From assembly GCA_944324825.1 (NCBI GenBank), contig CALUXU010000006.1, positions 1-64,000 of the forward strand: 64,000 nt of DNA, in the 5' to 3' direction. The position numbers were made by a program, and so were the translations under genes. This document shows positions 56,070-64,000 of the stretch, piece by piece; position 1 is the first letter of the stretch; every line of letters begins with the position of its first letter. The stretch comes from Candidatus Gastranaerophilales bacterium. GTDB taxonomy: Bacteria; Cyanobacteriota; Vampirovibrionia; Gastranaerophilales; Gastranaerophilaceae. The notes beneath the pieces were generated by a model, which was given only the letters and a program-made list of their open reading frames with translations, did not search any database and was not told where the DNA came from.

Positions 56070-57172
56070 TGAAAATCACTATTTACGACAAATATATTTT
56101 CAAACAAGTTGCAGTAACGACTTTTGTCGCAATACTATTATTTACTGTTGTTTGGATTGCGCCTGAAATGCTTTTAAACACCATTAAAAAGATTCTTGCA
56201 GGCGAATATACAATAAAAATGGGGGCAGCATACCTGACTTACCAATTACCACTAATTCTTGGTAAAGCATTCCCTGTCGGATTATTATTAGGCTCACTGT
56301 TCACATTTGATAAACTCAGCAAAGATTCGGAGCTTACTATATTTAGAGCAGTAGGACTTCCATTCCACAGGATTATTGCTCCGGTAATTGTTTTGAGTCT
56401 TATTGTCACATGGCTGTGCTTTGTCACTTATGACAAGTTTATACCGATATCACAGCAAAGATTGATGAACATGCAATGCAGTAACCCTGTTTCACAATAT
56501 ATTTATACAAAAAAAGATGAAAAAAATCAGCCGGTTATTTCAGTAATAGTTTCAAGATATGACAATAATATAATGAACAATGTAATTGTATTAGATTTTT
56601 CAAAGAAAATTTATGATGATGTCCACGGTATCTCTCAAATATATGTTGCATCTACCGGAAAAAGGCTTAATAATAAATGGCTTTTAAACGATATTCTGGT
56701 ATATGATATTACTCCGGAAGGCATATTTAAACAAATTGCACATAAAGACTCTATGGAAATAATGCATGGAGAAATAGCAAATGATATAAGTTTTTTAATG
56801 ACATATTCAAATAAAAAAGACAGAGAAATTACGAATAAAGACTTACACAAATATATAGAGCTCTTAAAGGAGCAAAAAATGGAAGAACCGTATAGGCTTA
56901 TGCTAAACAAATATTATCAAAGATTTTTCCATCCGTTTATATGTATATTGCTTGCGATTATGGGATGTCTATTAGGCTTCAGCAAGCCTAGAGAGCAAAG
57001 ACTTATCGGTTTCACTATTGCTATCGGCGCAATATTTTTGTATTATATAACACTGCCGTTCTTTGATTTGCTGGCAGAAAAAGGAGTTATACTACCGATT
57101 ATAGCGGCAGCATTTCCGCCGGTATCATTTCTTTTTGCTTGTATCGGATTCTATAAATCTAAGGATATATAA
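56069..57172 (+). CDS. LptF/LptG-family permease
   Basis: The 367-residue permease has about three N-terminal membrane segments (about 12-33, 56-75, 102-122), a large periplasmic domain (about 125-290) and three C-terminal segments (about 285-305, 315-335, 340-362), the LptF/G layout. KYIFKQVAVTTFVAILLF and IFRAVGLPFHRI, where the coupling helix sits, are typical. Only one permease gene is here; a cyanobacterial-type single LptFG pairing with itself or a second copy elsewhere are both possible. Confidence 0.88.
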   Translation: MKITIYDKYIFKQVAVTTFVAILLFTVVWIAPEMLLNTIKKILAGEYTIKMGAAYLTYQLPLILGKAFPVGLLLGSLFTFDKLSKDSELTIFRAVGLPFHRIIAPVIVLSLIVTWLCFVTYDKFIPISQQRLMNMQCSNPVSQYIYTKKDEKNQPVISVIVSRYDNNIMNNVIVLDFSKKIYDDVHGISQIYVASTGKRLNNKWLLNDILVYDITPEGIFKQIAHKDSMEIMHGEIANDISFLMTYSNKKDREITNKDLHKYIELLKEQKMEEPYRLMLNKYYQRFFHPFICILLAIMGCLLGFSKPREQRLIGFTIAIGAIFLYYITLPFFDLLAEKGVILPIIAAAFPPVSFLFACIGFYKSKDI

Positions 57173-57174
57173 GT

Positions 57175-57972
57175 ATGTATAAACTAATATTGGTAATTCT
57201 TTGTTTATTTATCGGAGTCGGAGCGTACGCAGAAAACAGTTATAATATCTCTTTTGAAAACGGGATTTATCACATAACAATTCCATATAATAAACATCAA
57301 AATAGAATTAACTTTATACTTTCGGACTCTCTTGTAACCAATAAAACAATACATAAACAAGAAAAAGCAATTTTTACTGTTAATACAGGCTTCTTTGACC
57401 CAAATAACGGAAAAACAATTTCTTATATATATACAAACGGCAAAGAAGTGGAATCTCCGCTTTTCAATGAAAATCTTATCAATAATCCGTATATAATGGC
57501 AAATTGGAACAAAATTTCAAATAGACCTGAATTTCGGGTAATCAATCAAAACGGCTGTTGGATATATGATATTGCAGAGCATAATACACCATATCAAGGA
57601 GAACTGATAACCTCTGCCCAAGGCGGTCCGATGCTAATACCGGATATGGATTTGGAGAAAGAATTTTTTGTTGTCAAAAATTCAATGGGCAAAGTGATAA
57701 GAGAATCTGCATCAGTCCTGCATAAAACAGCAAGAACAATAATCGGACTAAAAGATAACAATATCCATATTCTTATCATCACAGATAAAACCCCGATGAC
57801 TATATATGAAGCAAGAGATTTATGTAAAAAATTAGGTTTTGACAAAGCAATGGCATTTGACGGAGGAAGCTCGACATCGTTTGATTACAAAAATAAGATT
57901 CATATAATATCAACTGGCATAAAAGGCGACGATACCGGTAGAAAACTTAAATCATTTTTAATATACAAATAG
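57175..57972 (+). CDS. secreted phosphodiester glycosidase-family protein (NAGPA)
   Basis: The 265-residue protein has a signal peptide (MYKLILVILCLFIGVGAYA). The NAGPA/DUF2233 pattern follows: NTGFFDPNNG, AQGGPMLIPD, RTIIGLKDNNIHIL and AMAFDGGSSTSFDYKNK near the end. The family includes the mammalian uncovering enzyme and bacterial cell-wall hydrolases. It lies 2 bp after the LptF/G gene, so it may act on envelope glycans. The substrate is unknown. Confidence 0.88.
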   Translation: MYKLILVILCLFIGVGAYAENSYNISFENGIYHITIPYNKHQNRINFILSDSLVTNKTIHKQEKAIFTVNTGFFDPNNGKTISYIYTNGKEVESPLFNENLINNPYIMANWNKISNRPEFRVINQNGCWIYDIAEHNTPYQGELITSAQGGPMLIPDMDLEKEFFVVKNSMGKVIRESASVLHKTARTIIGLKDNNIHILIITDKTPMTIYEARDLCKKLGFDKAMAFDGGSSTSFDYKNKIHIISTGIKGDDTGRKLKSFLIYK

Positions 57973-58051
57973 ATGACAAACATAATGTAAATATTTATTA
58001 CAGCCTTAGCAATTAATATTTTTCAGGAATATTAAGTTAACAGAGGTCATA

Positions 58052-59083
58052 ATGTTAACATTCAATACTTTTATTCCAAAATTTAATAATTCCCCGATTA
58101 TTCAACCTCAACAACGTCCGGTTTCAAGGTTTAATAATCTTGCCCCTTTACCATACGATACAGTATCATTCGGACAATCCGAAAAAAATATTGGAAATCC
58201 TAAATTTGGAATAACCCAAACAGAAGCAGAAAGAATTCATCAAGAAGCAATAACTTCCGGAAAATATTTAAATTTACAGCTAACTAATATATTAGGAGAT
58301 TTAGTTGCACCGGAAGGAGCTACACCAACCAAGCAAAAACCAATTGAAGCAATTCATTACAGAATAAAATCTCCGGATTCCATAAGAGAAAAATCTGCAA
58401 CTCGAAGATGGATAAATTCGGATGAAGTAAAATCAAATATGACAGATATAGTTGGAGCCAGAATAATTCTAGGGAAAACAACTACCGACTGCATAGATAA
58501 AGTTCTGGATAGAATCACAGCTGCAGAACGCGATAACAAGTTACAAATTATTGAAATCGAAAACTACAGACCTGAACCGGAAATAGACGAAGAAGGAAAT
58601 ATTGTTCATTCGTACGATTATTCATCTCCGCAAGCATTAAGAAGGCTTAAAGCGGAATGCGATAAAAAAGGAACAATGATTTCCAAAAAGGACGAAGATG
58701 TACCAACCGGATACACCGCAATTCATCTATTAACAAAACTTCCAAACGGTTTCACAGGAGAGATTCAAATATTAGGTGCAGGTGTTGGAAAACTCAAAGA
58801 CATAGAGGATTTATGCTACAAAATAAAAAGCGGCAAATCAATTGATAAAAAGTATAAACCAATGGAAAAGATTCTGGAGCCATTGAAAAATAAAGACGAT
58901 GTAATCTTAAAAAGAGAATTTAACAACTATACCAGAGCATCGTATATTTACCAACGTGATAAATATTTAGGCAGAACAACCCAAAAAGAAGAATACTTAC
59001 CGATACCGGAATACTTACCGCCGGAATTGGATTTCAATAATCTTGCCAAGAAAAAACACGAATGCGATGACGCTAATAAATAA
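58052..59083 (+). CDS. RelA/SpoT-like nucleotidyltransferase-domain homologue
   Basis: The 343-residue protein has a disordered N-terminus with PYDTVSFGQ at 37-45, then a RelA/SpoT-like region at about 95-260. IHYRIKSPDSIREKS and MTDIVGARIIL correspond to the synthetase 'RxKxxxS..' and 'DIxGxR' motifs. GYTAIHLLTKLPNGFTGEIQI corresponds to the 'Y.S.H' and 'E.Q' strands. Several usual residues differ (YTAIH instead of YxSxH), so it may be a divergent alarmone synthetase or a protein acting on other nucleotides. It is a single-gene unit, with AGAGG at the ribosome-binding site and a strong terminator. Confidence 0.68.
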   Translation: MLTFNTFIPKFNNSPIIQPQQRPVSRFNNLAPLPYDTVSFGQSEKNIGNPKFGITQTEAERIHQEAITSGKYLNLQLTNILGDLVAPEGATPTKQKPIEAIHYRIKSPDSIREKSATRRWINSDEVKSNMTDIVGARIILGKTTTDCIDKVLDRITAAERDNKLQIIEIENYRPEPEIDEEGNIVHSYDYSSPQALRRLKAECDKKGTMISKKDEDVPTGYTAIHLLTKLPNGFTGEIQILGAGVGKLKDIEDLCYKIKSGKSIDKKYKPMEKILEPLKNKDDVILKREFNNYTRASYIYQRDKYLGRTTQKEEYLPIPEYLPPELDFNNLAKKKHECDDANK

Positions 59084-59088
59084 TATTA

Positions 59089-59120
59089 AAAACCCCGGAA
59101 TAATTTATTCCGGGGTTTTA
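59089..59120. terminator. strong terminator between convergent genes
   Basis: AACCCCGGAATAA and TTATTCCGGGGTT form a 12-13-bp stem flanked by T-rich sequence on both strands. Confidence 0.92.
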
Positions 59121-59145
59121 TAGTGTCAGTTAATTTATGAAAATT

Positions 59146-59658
59146 TTATTTGCAAGGGCAAGGACGAGGTCCAGGTTTGCAATTTTTATGATTTTTTTGG
59201 AATTCTTTTCTTGAATCCATTTTGATTTTGTCTAAGGTTTTCTTTTGTTTATCAGTCAAGATAGATTCAAATTCTTTCATGTTTTTAACTCTTACTTCAT
59301 GGATTTGACGTTTTAATTTGTATATATCCTGATTCAGAGTATCAATCATTTCAATTTGTTCTTTTTTAGTTATTTGACTGTTCAACAAAGCACGTTTTTG
59401 TTCTTGTTTTGTTTTTAGCTGTTCAAATAATGGTCTTATTTCTTTTTGACCTTGCATTCTAATTTCACGTGCTTTAACTTTTTGCTCATCAGTAAGTTTT
59501 AATTTTTTATCTAAATCAACTTTAGGCGGAGCAGGTTTGTGACATCCCGGAGGTGGTGGAGGGCAATCACCTTTTACAGGAGCAACCGGAGCTTCTGCTG
59601 CACATACTAAAGATGAAGTTAACATCATTAAGCCTGCTGTTAATAATAATTTTTTCAT
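59146..59658 (-). CDS. periplasmic Spy/CpxP-like (LTXXQ) protein
   Basis: The protein, about 170 residues, has a signal peptide (MKKLLLTAGLMMLTSSLVCAA), a Pro/Cys-rich segment (GDCPPPPPGCHKPAP) and a helical part with LTDEQKVKARE and LTDKQKKTLD, the two LTxxQ motifs. The C-terminus is again Cys-rich (CKPGPRPCPCK). Spy/CpxP proteins are envelope chaperones or stress sensors. It is the last gene of the anti-sigma/sigma/Spy-like unit. ATG at 59658 follows AAAGGA at a 9-nt spacing. Confidence 0.82.
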   Translation of the reverse strand: MKKLLLTAGLMMLTSSLVCAAEAPVAPVKGDCPPPPPGCHKPAPPKVDLDKKLKLTDEQKVKAREIRMQGQKEIRPLFEQLKTKQEQKRALLNSQITKKEQIEMIDTLNQDIYKLKRQIHEVRVKNMKEFESILTDKQKKTLDKIKMDSRKEFQKNHKNCKPGPRPCPCK

Positions 59659-59678
59659 ATTCAATAATCCTTTCTTTT

Positions 59679-60176
59679 CTACATTAAATCTATTAATTCT
59701 TCTGCTAATATTTTCTTTGCGTTATATAATCTCGACTTAACAGTACCTATCGGTACATCAAGTTTTTTTGAGATTTCTTCATAGGACAGTCCTTCTATTT
59801 CATACAGTATGATAATTTGTTTTAGTTTCGGTTTAAGATTATCTATTGCTTTTTTTATTCTCTTTCTGCGAAACTTGTTTATTATTACTTGCTCCTGACT
59901 TGTTTTATTATCAGGTATTTTATTGATTACTTTTTCGTCTGATGTTGAATTTATATCCACCTTTCTTTTTGCTGATTTCAAATAGTCTTTCGAAAGATTT
60001 TTTGCAATTGTACAAATCCAGCTTTTGAAGCTCCCGCATTCTGTATATTTATCAGCGTTTTTCCAAACTTTGATATATACTTCCTGTTCAAGATCTTCAT
60101 TAGCTTCTTTTGTTATTAGTTTTATTATGTTTCTTACATGATGTTTATTGTTTTCTATTATCTGCTTAAAGTTCAT
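59679..60176 (-). CDS. ECF sigma factor
   Basis: The 165-residue protein has sigma region 2 (DLEQEVYIKVWKNADKY, then SFKSWICTIAKNLSKDYLK) and region 4 (LKPKLKQIIILYEIEGLSYEEISKKLDVPIGTVKSRLYNAKK). Regions 1 and 3 are absent, as in ECF factors. It begins two bases after the anti-sigma gene, so the regulator pair is coupled. The downstream Spy-like gene is a probable target. Confidence 0.93.
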   Translation of the reverse strand: MNFKQIIENNKHHVRNIIKLITKEANEDLEQEVYIKVWKNADKYTECGSFKSWICTIAKNLSKDYLKSAKRKVDINSTSDEKVINKIPDNKTSQEQVIINKFRRKRIKKAIDNLKPKLKQIIILYEIEGLSYEEISKKLDVPIGTVKSRLYNAKKILAEELIDLM

Positions 60177-60178
60177 TT

Positions 60179-60517
60179 CTAATCTACCATTATGAGCCCG
60201 TAACTATCAGTCGGAAAACCTAAATCTTCCATTGTCAACGGCGCACCATACTTGATTGTATCGAGTATTCCGTATCTCATATCAAGCATTTCAACGCTGA
60301 CACCGCCAACTATAAACAGAAAGAGTGCACATGCAACTTTTAATGCAAGATATTTAGGACGTTTGTACTCGTCTTTGACTTCTTTGATTAAATCTGAAAC
60401 CTTTTGCATTTTTTCATGTTCTTTGCGGCAATCAGGACAGTGTGCAATATGCTCCATCAAAGTCGCTTCATCTGAAAAAATAAACAGAGATTCATATTTA
60501 TCACATTTTTTATCCAT
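60179..60517 (-). CDS. zinc-binding anti-sigma factor, single-pass membrane protein
   Basis: The 112-residue protein has a cytoplasmic ZAS-type motif (HIAHCPDC: H, C, C) near 23-30. A membrane segment lies at about 60-80 (LKVACALFLFIVGGVSVEML), with a short outer tail. This is the usual layout for an ECF anti-sigma factor that holds its partner until an envelope signal arrives. The anti-sigma gene precedes the sigma gene, the reverse of the most common order. Confidence 0.85.
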   Translation of the reverse strand: MDKKCDKYESLFIFSDEATLMEHIAHCPDCRKEHEKMQKVSDLIKEVKDEYKRPKYLALKVACALFLFIVGGVSVEMLDMRYGILDTIKYGAPLTMEDLGFPTDSYGLIMVD

Positions 60518-60595
60518 TTGATTACCTCTTCTGTTTATATAACGAAATTGAAATTAAAATGTTCATTTTTTGTTTTAAAATTAATTAACAAAACT

Positions 60596-63571
60596 TTACA
60601 TAGCTGATAACGAGAATATTTCGTATATTTCTTCGTCAGAAAGTTCAGTAATAATTTTTTCACCTTCATATACAGCCAGATCAGCCAATTCTTTTTTAGT
60701 TTTAAGCATCTCATCAATTTTTTCTTCAAAAGTTCCCAAGGTTATCATTCTGTGAACCATAACATTATTTGTCTGACCGATTCTGTACGTTCTGTCAGTT
60801 GCTTGCTCTTCAACAGCAGGGTTCCACCACAAATCATAATGAATAACATTTGTTGCGCTTGTAAGGTTCAAACCGGTACCGCCGGCTTTTAAAGACAATA
60901 CCATGACATGTGTATCATCTTTATTTTGGAACTCTTCAATCAGTTTTTCTCTCTGCCCGATAGTCAACGAGCCATGGAAGAATAGAGGATTTTCATTACA
61001 TTCATCAGCTATAATTCGGGTCAGAATATCTCCCATTTCTTTATATTGAGTAAATATAAGCGTTTTTTCATTGTTGCTTAATATAGAATTAACCAAATCA
61101 ATACATTTTTCTGTTTTACCGGACATTTCCTTTGTCATTTCACCGGATTTAAGGAATTGATAAGGGTGATTACAGATTTGTTTTAATGATGTAATAAGTT
61201 TGAAGATATTTCCGCGTCTGCTGACACCAGTAAATCCTGAAATCTTATTCATCATTTCATTAAGAGTTTTTTCATACAGAATTGCCTGAGCATTTGTAAG
61301 ATAGCAGTAATCGTTGATAACAACCTTATCAGGAAGGTCAGAAATAACGGATTTGTCTGTTTTTAAGCGCCTTAATACGAATGGAGAAATTGACATTCTA
61401 AGTTTTGAAGCACGAGACGTTTCCTTAAAGCGTTCTATAGGAATAGCGTAACTCTTTTGAAATTCCTTCAACGAACCCAAGTATCCGGTATTAATAAAGT
61501 CGAATATACTCCATAATTCAGTTAATCTGTTTTCAACAGGAGTACCTGTCATTGCAATCTTGATATCGGATTTAAGTATCTTGATAGCCATAGTTTGGGC
61601 AGTATCTGGATTTTTAATATTTTGAGCCTCATCAACGACAATCATGCCCCAGCTTTGTTTTTTCATTTCTTCCGTATCAATACGCATAATCGCATAGGTT
61701 GTCAGTATCACATCGTTTTTCAAGTCAAGTTTTCTGTCAAGCCCGTGATATTTTGCAACCTTAAGCTCAGGTGCGAACATCTGTAATTCCTTCATCCAGT
61801 TACCCATAAGAGTTGTCGGACAAATAACAAGTACAGGCTGTTTAAGTTTATTTTCCTCTTTCAATTTCAAAATAAGGCTTATAACCTGAATAGTTTTACC
61901 AAGCCCCATATCATCTGCCATACAACAGCCAAATCCTTTGGAAACATTTGTCCAAAGCCATTTTAGACCTGTTTGCTGATATTGGCGAAGGGTACCGTGT
62001 AACCCCTCAGGCGGAGTTACATCAACAGTTTTCGCAAAATCTTTTATAACATTGGCATACGCTTCATCATAATTGAAGTCATAATCCTGTATACGACCGG
62101 ACATAGAGGCATGCAGAAGCTGTAACCTTGTCATTTTCTTGTGGTTAGCATTCAGGATTTGCTCTGCCAGTTTACGACCTTCTTCTTTATCAACCAAAAC
62201 GTACTTATCTTTATACTTAACAAGACCGGAATTAGTTTCCACAAGCTTGTTAAATTCCTCTAAAGATATTTTTTCATCACCCAGTGATACCTCGTAAGAG
62301 AATTCCAGGATATCATCAAGAGAAATAGATGAAGATGAGACGGTATTAAATATTTCCATTAAATCATCCGAACGTTTTTCTTTGACATGAGCATTAATAG
62401 ATGCGCGCGGAACAATTATATTGGTAAGTTCATCCGGCAAGATAACTTCTATCTGCGCTTTTTGAAGATAATATGAAGTCTGCGCGATTATTTTGTAAAC
62501 CTCGCTTAAATTTAAACGCAGTGCAAGATTTTCTTCATCTTCGAATAATTTTTCAAGTTCAGGCATATACCTGAGAGCAAAATTAAGCTGCTTTTCGATA
62601 ATTTTAGCAATATCAGAGCTATTTGCATCCCAAACAGTATCTTTAACATACAATTCGTCCATCAAGATAGTTTCATTATTTTTACGGTTTCTAATATGGA
62701 TTTTAAGTTCAAAATCCTCGCTATCAGGAAGCTTATCAATCTTAAAGAACGGAATTACATCGTACTTGCCGAGATACAACTCGTCAAACCACTGAGCAAA
62801 GTTCTCTGCAACATTTTTCCCTTTAAGGAGAGATTTTTGTTCTAAATCCTTTAACAGATAGCTGCCGGATTTTACATCTTTAAAACGATAACTTTTTATA
62901 TGCAGGAACTTGTATACAACATAATTTAGGTAATTATGCACGAAATCCGATACGAAGTTTTTAGGTTTTTCACCTTTAATAAATAAATTCTCAGGAAGAT
63001 TTTCCTCTAATTCATTGATAATTCTTGCGATTTGCTGAGTTTGAATAATAGGTTCATAAACAATTCTAAAGAAATTACCTTTCAAGCTCACTGTCGGGAT
63101 AAAATAGAGCTTTTCAACCAGCTTCATAACAAACTGGGTAAGCTTATTAAAATAAACAAACGTCTGAGTAACTGCGCTAAAATCAAGGATTTCACCGAAA
63201 CCACCGAAATAATCAAGAACAATATCTAACGGCATAACATAGCCTATCTCACCTTCAACCTCTTTAGGAGAAAAGCGAAACATTGAGCCTTTTGATTTCA
63301 AATAAAACTGAAAATTATTTGTCGGGGTAACAAAGAAGGATAATTTCCCATTTTCATTGATAAGAAAGAAATCCGTGTTTCTCACAGGAGAATTCGGACT
63401 TAGAAATATCCCTGCAAATTCATCCTCTATAAGTTGATAAATAAGACTTAGAGTGAATCGAAAATCTTTATTTTTAAACCCTTCCGGATTTTCACTCAAG
63501 TTCAAAAATAATTCATCTACATTATTCTTTTTAAATGATAAATCAATGTCTAAAGATTTCGCAGCTACCAT
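60596..63571 (-). CDS. SNF2-family DEAD-like ATPase/helicase
   Basis: The 991-residue protein has a long N-terminal region (1-520, no clear domain), then a Swi2/Snf2 core: DDMGLGKTIQ (motif I), VLVICPTTLMGNW, a VVDEAQNIKN box (DEAQ) and TGTPVENR. The second lobe has FTQYKEMG, FHGSLTIGQREKL and SLKAGGTGLNLTSATNV with WWNPAVEEQATDRTYRIGQ (motifs V and VI). Bacterial members act in transcription recycling (RapA-like) or DNA repair. Downstream of it (minus strand) lies a 78-bp gap before the anti-sigma gene. Confidence 0.92.
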   Translation of the reverse strand: MVAAKSLDIDLSFKKNNVDELFLNLSENPEGFKNKDFRFTLSLIYQLIEDEFAGIFLSPNSPVRNTDFFLINENGKLSFFVTPTNNFQFYLKSKGSMFRFSPKEVEGEIGYVMPLDIVLDYFGGFGEILDFSAVTQTFVYFNKLTQFVMKLVEKLYFIPTVSLKGNFFRIVYEPIIQTQQIARIINELEENLPENLFIKGEKPKNFVSDFVHNYLNYVVYKFLHIKSYRFKDVKSGSYLLKDLEQKSLLKGKNVAENFAQWFDELYLGKYDVIPFFKIDKLPDSEDFELKIHIRNRKNNETILMDELYVKDTVWDANSSDIAKIIEKQLNFALRYMPELEKLFEDEENLALRLNLSEVYKIIAQTSYYLQKAQIEVILPDELTNIIVPRASINAHVKEKRSDDLMEIFNTVSSSSISLDDILEFSYEVSLGDEKISLEEFNKLVETNSGLVKYKDKYVLVDKEEGRKLAEQILNANHKKMTRLQLLHASMSGRIQDYDFNYDEAYANVIKDFAKTVDVTPPEGLHGTLRQYQQTGLKWLWTNVSKGFGCCMADDMGLGKTIQVISLILKLKEENKLKQPVLVICPTTLMGNWMKELQMFAPELKVAKYHGLDRKLDLKNDVILTTYAIMRIDTEEMKKQSWGMIVVDEAQNIKNPDTAQTMAIKILKSDIKIAMTGTPVENRLTELWSIFDFINTGYLGSLKEFQKSYAIPIERFKETSRASKLRMSISPFVLRRLKTDKSVISDLPDKVVINDYCYLTNAQAILYEKTLNEMMNKISGFTGVSRRGNIFKLITSLKQICNHPYQFLKSGEMTKEMSGKTEKCIDLVNSILSNNEKTLIFTQYKEMGDILTRIIADECNENPLFFHGSLTIGQREKLIEEFQNKDDTHVMVLSLKAGGTGLNLTSATNVIHYDLWWNPAVEEQATDRTYRIGQTNNVMVHRMITLGTFEEKIDEMLKTKKELADLAVYEGEKIITELSDEEIYEIFSLSAM

Positions 63572-63630
63572 AAGATAATTTTACGATAAAAATTATGTTA
63601 AGTAAAGTTTATAAACGTCTATAATATAAA

Positions 63631-63660
63631 ATAAGGGGCTAAAGTTTAGCCCCTTAAAAC
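63631..63660 (-). terminator. terminator of gpmI
   Basis: AAGGGGCTAAA and a complementary TTTAGCCCCTT arm form a perfect stem-loop; on the minus strand ATTTTATATT follows. It sits immediately after the gpmI stop. Confidence 0.85.
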
Positions 63661-63662
63661 TT

Positions 63663-64000
63663 TTATTTAATAAGACTATCGCAGTCCATTTCTTCCGGTT
63701 TTTCTATTCCGAACAATTCAAGAACCGTTGGTGCAACGTTACACAGTGCACCATCAGACTTCAGTTCAACTTTATGGTCCGGATTAATAACAACAAAAGG
63801 TACCATATTTGTCGTATGTGCGGTTTGAGGCTTGCCTGTTTCTTCGTCAACCATCATTTCAGCATTTCCATGGTCTGCGGTTAACAACATTGTAACCCCT
63901 TTTTCTTTACATTTTTCTGCAATTTTTCCGACACATTCATCAACGACCTTGCAAGCTTTTGTTGCCGCTTCTATAACTCCTGTATGCCCAACCATATCAG
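63663..64000 (-). CDS. gpmI: 2,3-bisphosphoglycerate-independent phosphoglycerate mutase, C-terminus (cut by window edge)
   Basis: The frame is open to the right edge; 112 residues of the C-terminus are present. The alkaline-phosphatase-superfamily metal site TADHGNAE and an earlier DMVGHTG are intact, followed by AHTTNMVPFVV, LCNVAPTVLELFGIEKP. This matches GpmI, which interconverts 2- and 3-phosphoglycerate. The N-terminal three quarters lie outside the window. A terminator follows. Confidence 0.95.
   Translation of the reverse strand, partial: DMVGHTGVIEAATKACKVVDECVGKIAEKCKEKGVTMLLTADHGNAEMMVDEETGKPQTAHTTNMVPFVVINPDHKVELKSDGALCNVAPTVLELFGIEKPEEMDCDSLIK

Noticed and set aside
60535-60729. 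64-codon Lys/Leu-rich minus-strand frame
   Set aside because: It overlaps the 3' end of the SNF2 helicase in another frame and runs into AT-rich intergenic DNA; no ribosome-binding site.

Overview
This AT-rich window is a gene-dense, mostly minus-strand stretch of a bacterial chromosome. The cell envelope is that of a diderm: LptB and an LptF/LptG-type permease are present, along with lipid-linked sugar glycosyltransferases and a periplasmic Spy/CpxP-like protein. YvcK carries an N-terminal membrane anchor, and a VKOR-DsbA fusion of the kind known from cyanobacteria is present. Several families without assigned function match what I recall of gut Melainabacteria (Candidatus Gastranaerophilales, non-photosynthetic relatives of Cyanobacteria), including proteins that begin M-G-[ML]-x-[SA]-SQAR-x-LSLT. 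The lineage call is an inference from these features, not from a marker-gene tree.

Layout. 1-6.5 kb: an edge-truncated GLUG-repeat protein of the SQAR family, a bifunctional Rel/SpoT and three poorly characterised genes including an aldo/keto reductase. 6.6-10.9 kb: an MBL-fold hydrolase, ribD, then an ssb / DUF1537 acid-sugar kinase / PdxA-like operon. 11-13.9 kb: three lineage-specific hypotheticals. 14-19.4 kb: tgt-ndk and the overlapping pxpA-yvcK-panB-panC operon. 19.5-22 kb: an HD protein, ribF and a formyltransferase. 22.2-23 kb: rpsL-rpsG, ended by a terminator with no fusA/tuf. 23.4-30.4 kb: miaA, a membrane protein, a DUF2229-type protein, gcvPB, a divergent sigma factor and ade. 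30.6-32 kb: two paralogous proline/glutamine-rich proteins. 32-36.9 kb: a PC4-like gene, priA, birA and a phospholipase D-like protein. 37-45.4 kb: the second SQAR protein, aroQ, folE2 and a glgC-led operon with an MFS transporter, a kinase and two glycosyltransferases. 45.5-45.9 kb: an unexplained noncoding tandem array. 46-48.4 kb: an EF-hand/annexin-like protein and the third SQAR protein. 48.5-54.7 kb: pepA, a DUF6485-like protein, queH, VKOR-DsbA, a histidine kinase and mnmG. 54.7-59.1 kb: a lipoprotein candidate, lptB, lptF/G, a NAGPA-like protein and a RelA/SpoT-like nucleotidyltransferase homologue. 59.1-64 kb: an anti-sigma/ECF sigma/Spy-like module, a SNF2 helicase and the 3' end of gpmI.

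Three observations stand out. (1) All three SQAR genes have the same bipartite promoter-like element, CTAAAGA-N15-CCGTAAAC, with unrelated spacers. It resembles a sigma-28 (FliA) promoter, and a divergent sigma-70-family gene lies in the window. (2) Between the EF-hand gene and glgC there is a tandem array of ~100-bp units containing an 8-bp inverted repeat. Three of its base pairs differ between units 1 and 2 by compensatory changes, which suggests an undescribed structured RNA or DNA element. (3) Several hypothetical proteins share a short N-terminal motif ending in an aromatic-[KRNG]-[ASGQ] core, possibly a targeting signal.

Recognisable biosynthetic functions include riboflavin/FAD (ribD, ribF), pantothenate (panB, panC), queuosine and folate (folE2, queH, tgt), glycogen (glgC) and tRNA modification (miaA, mnmG, tgt). 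No tRNA, rRNA, CRISPR array, insertion sequence or prophage was seen.
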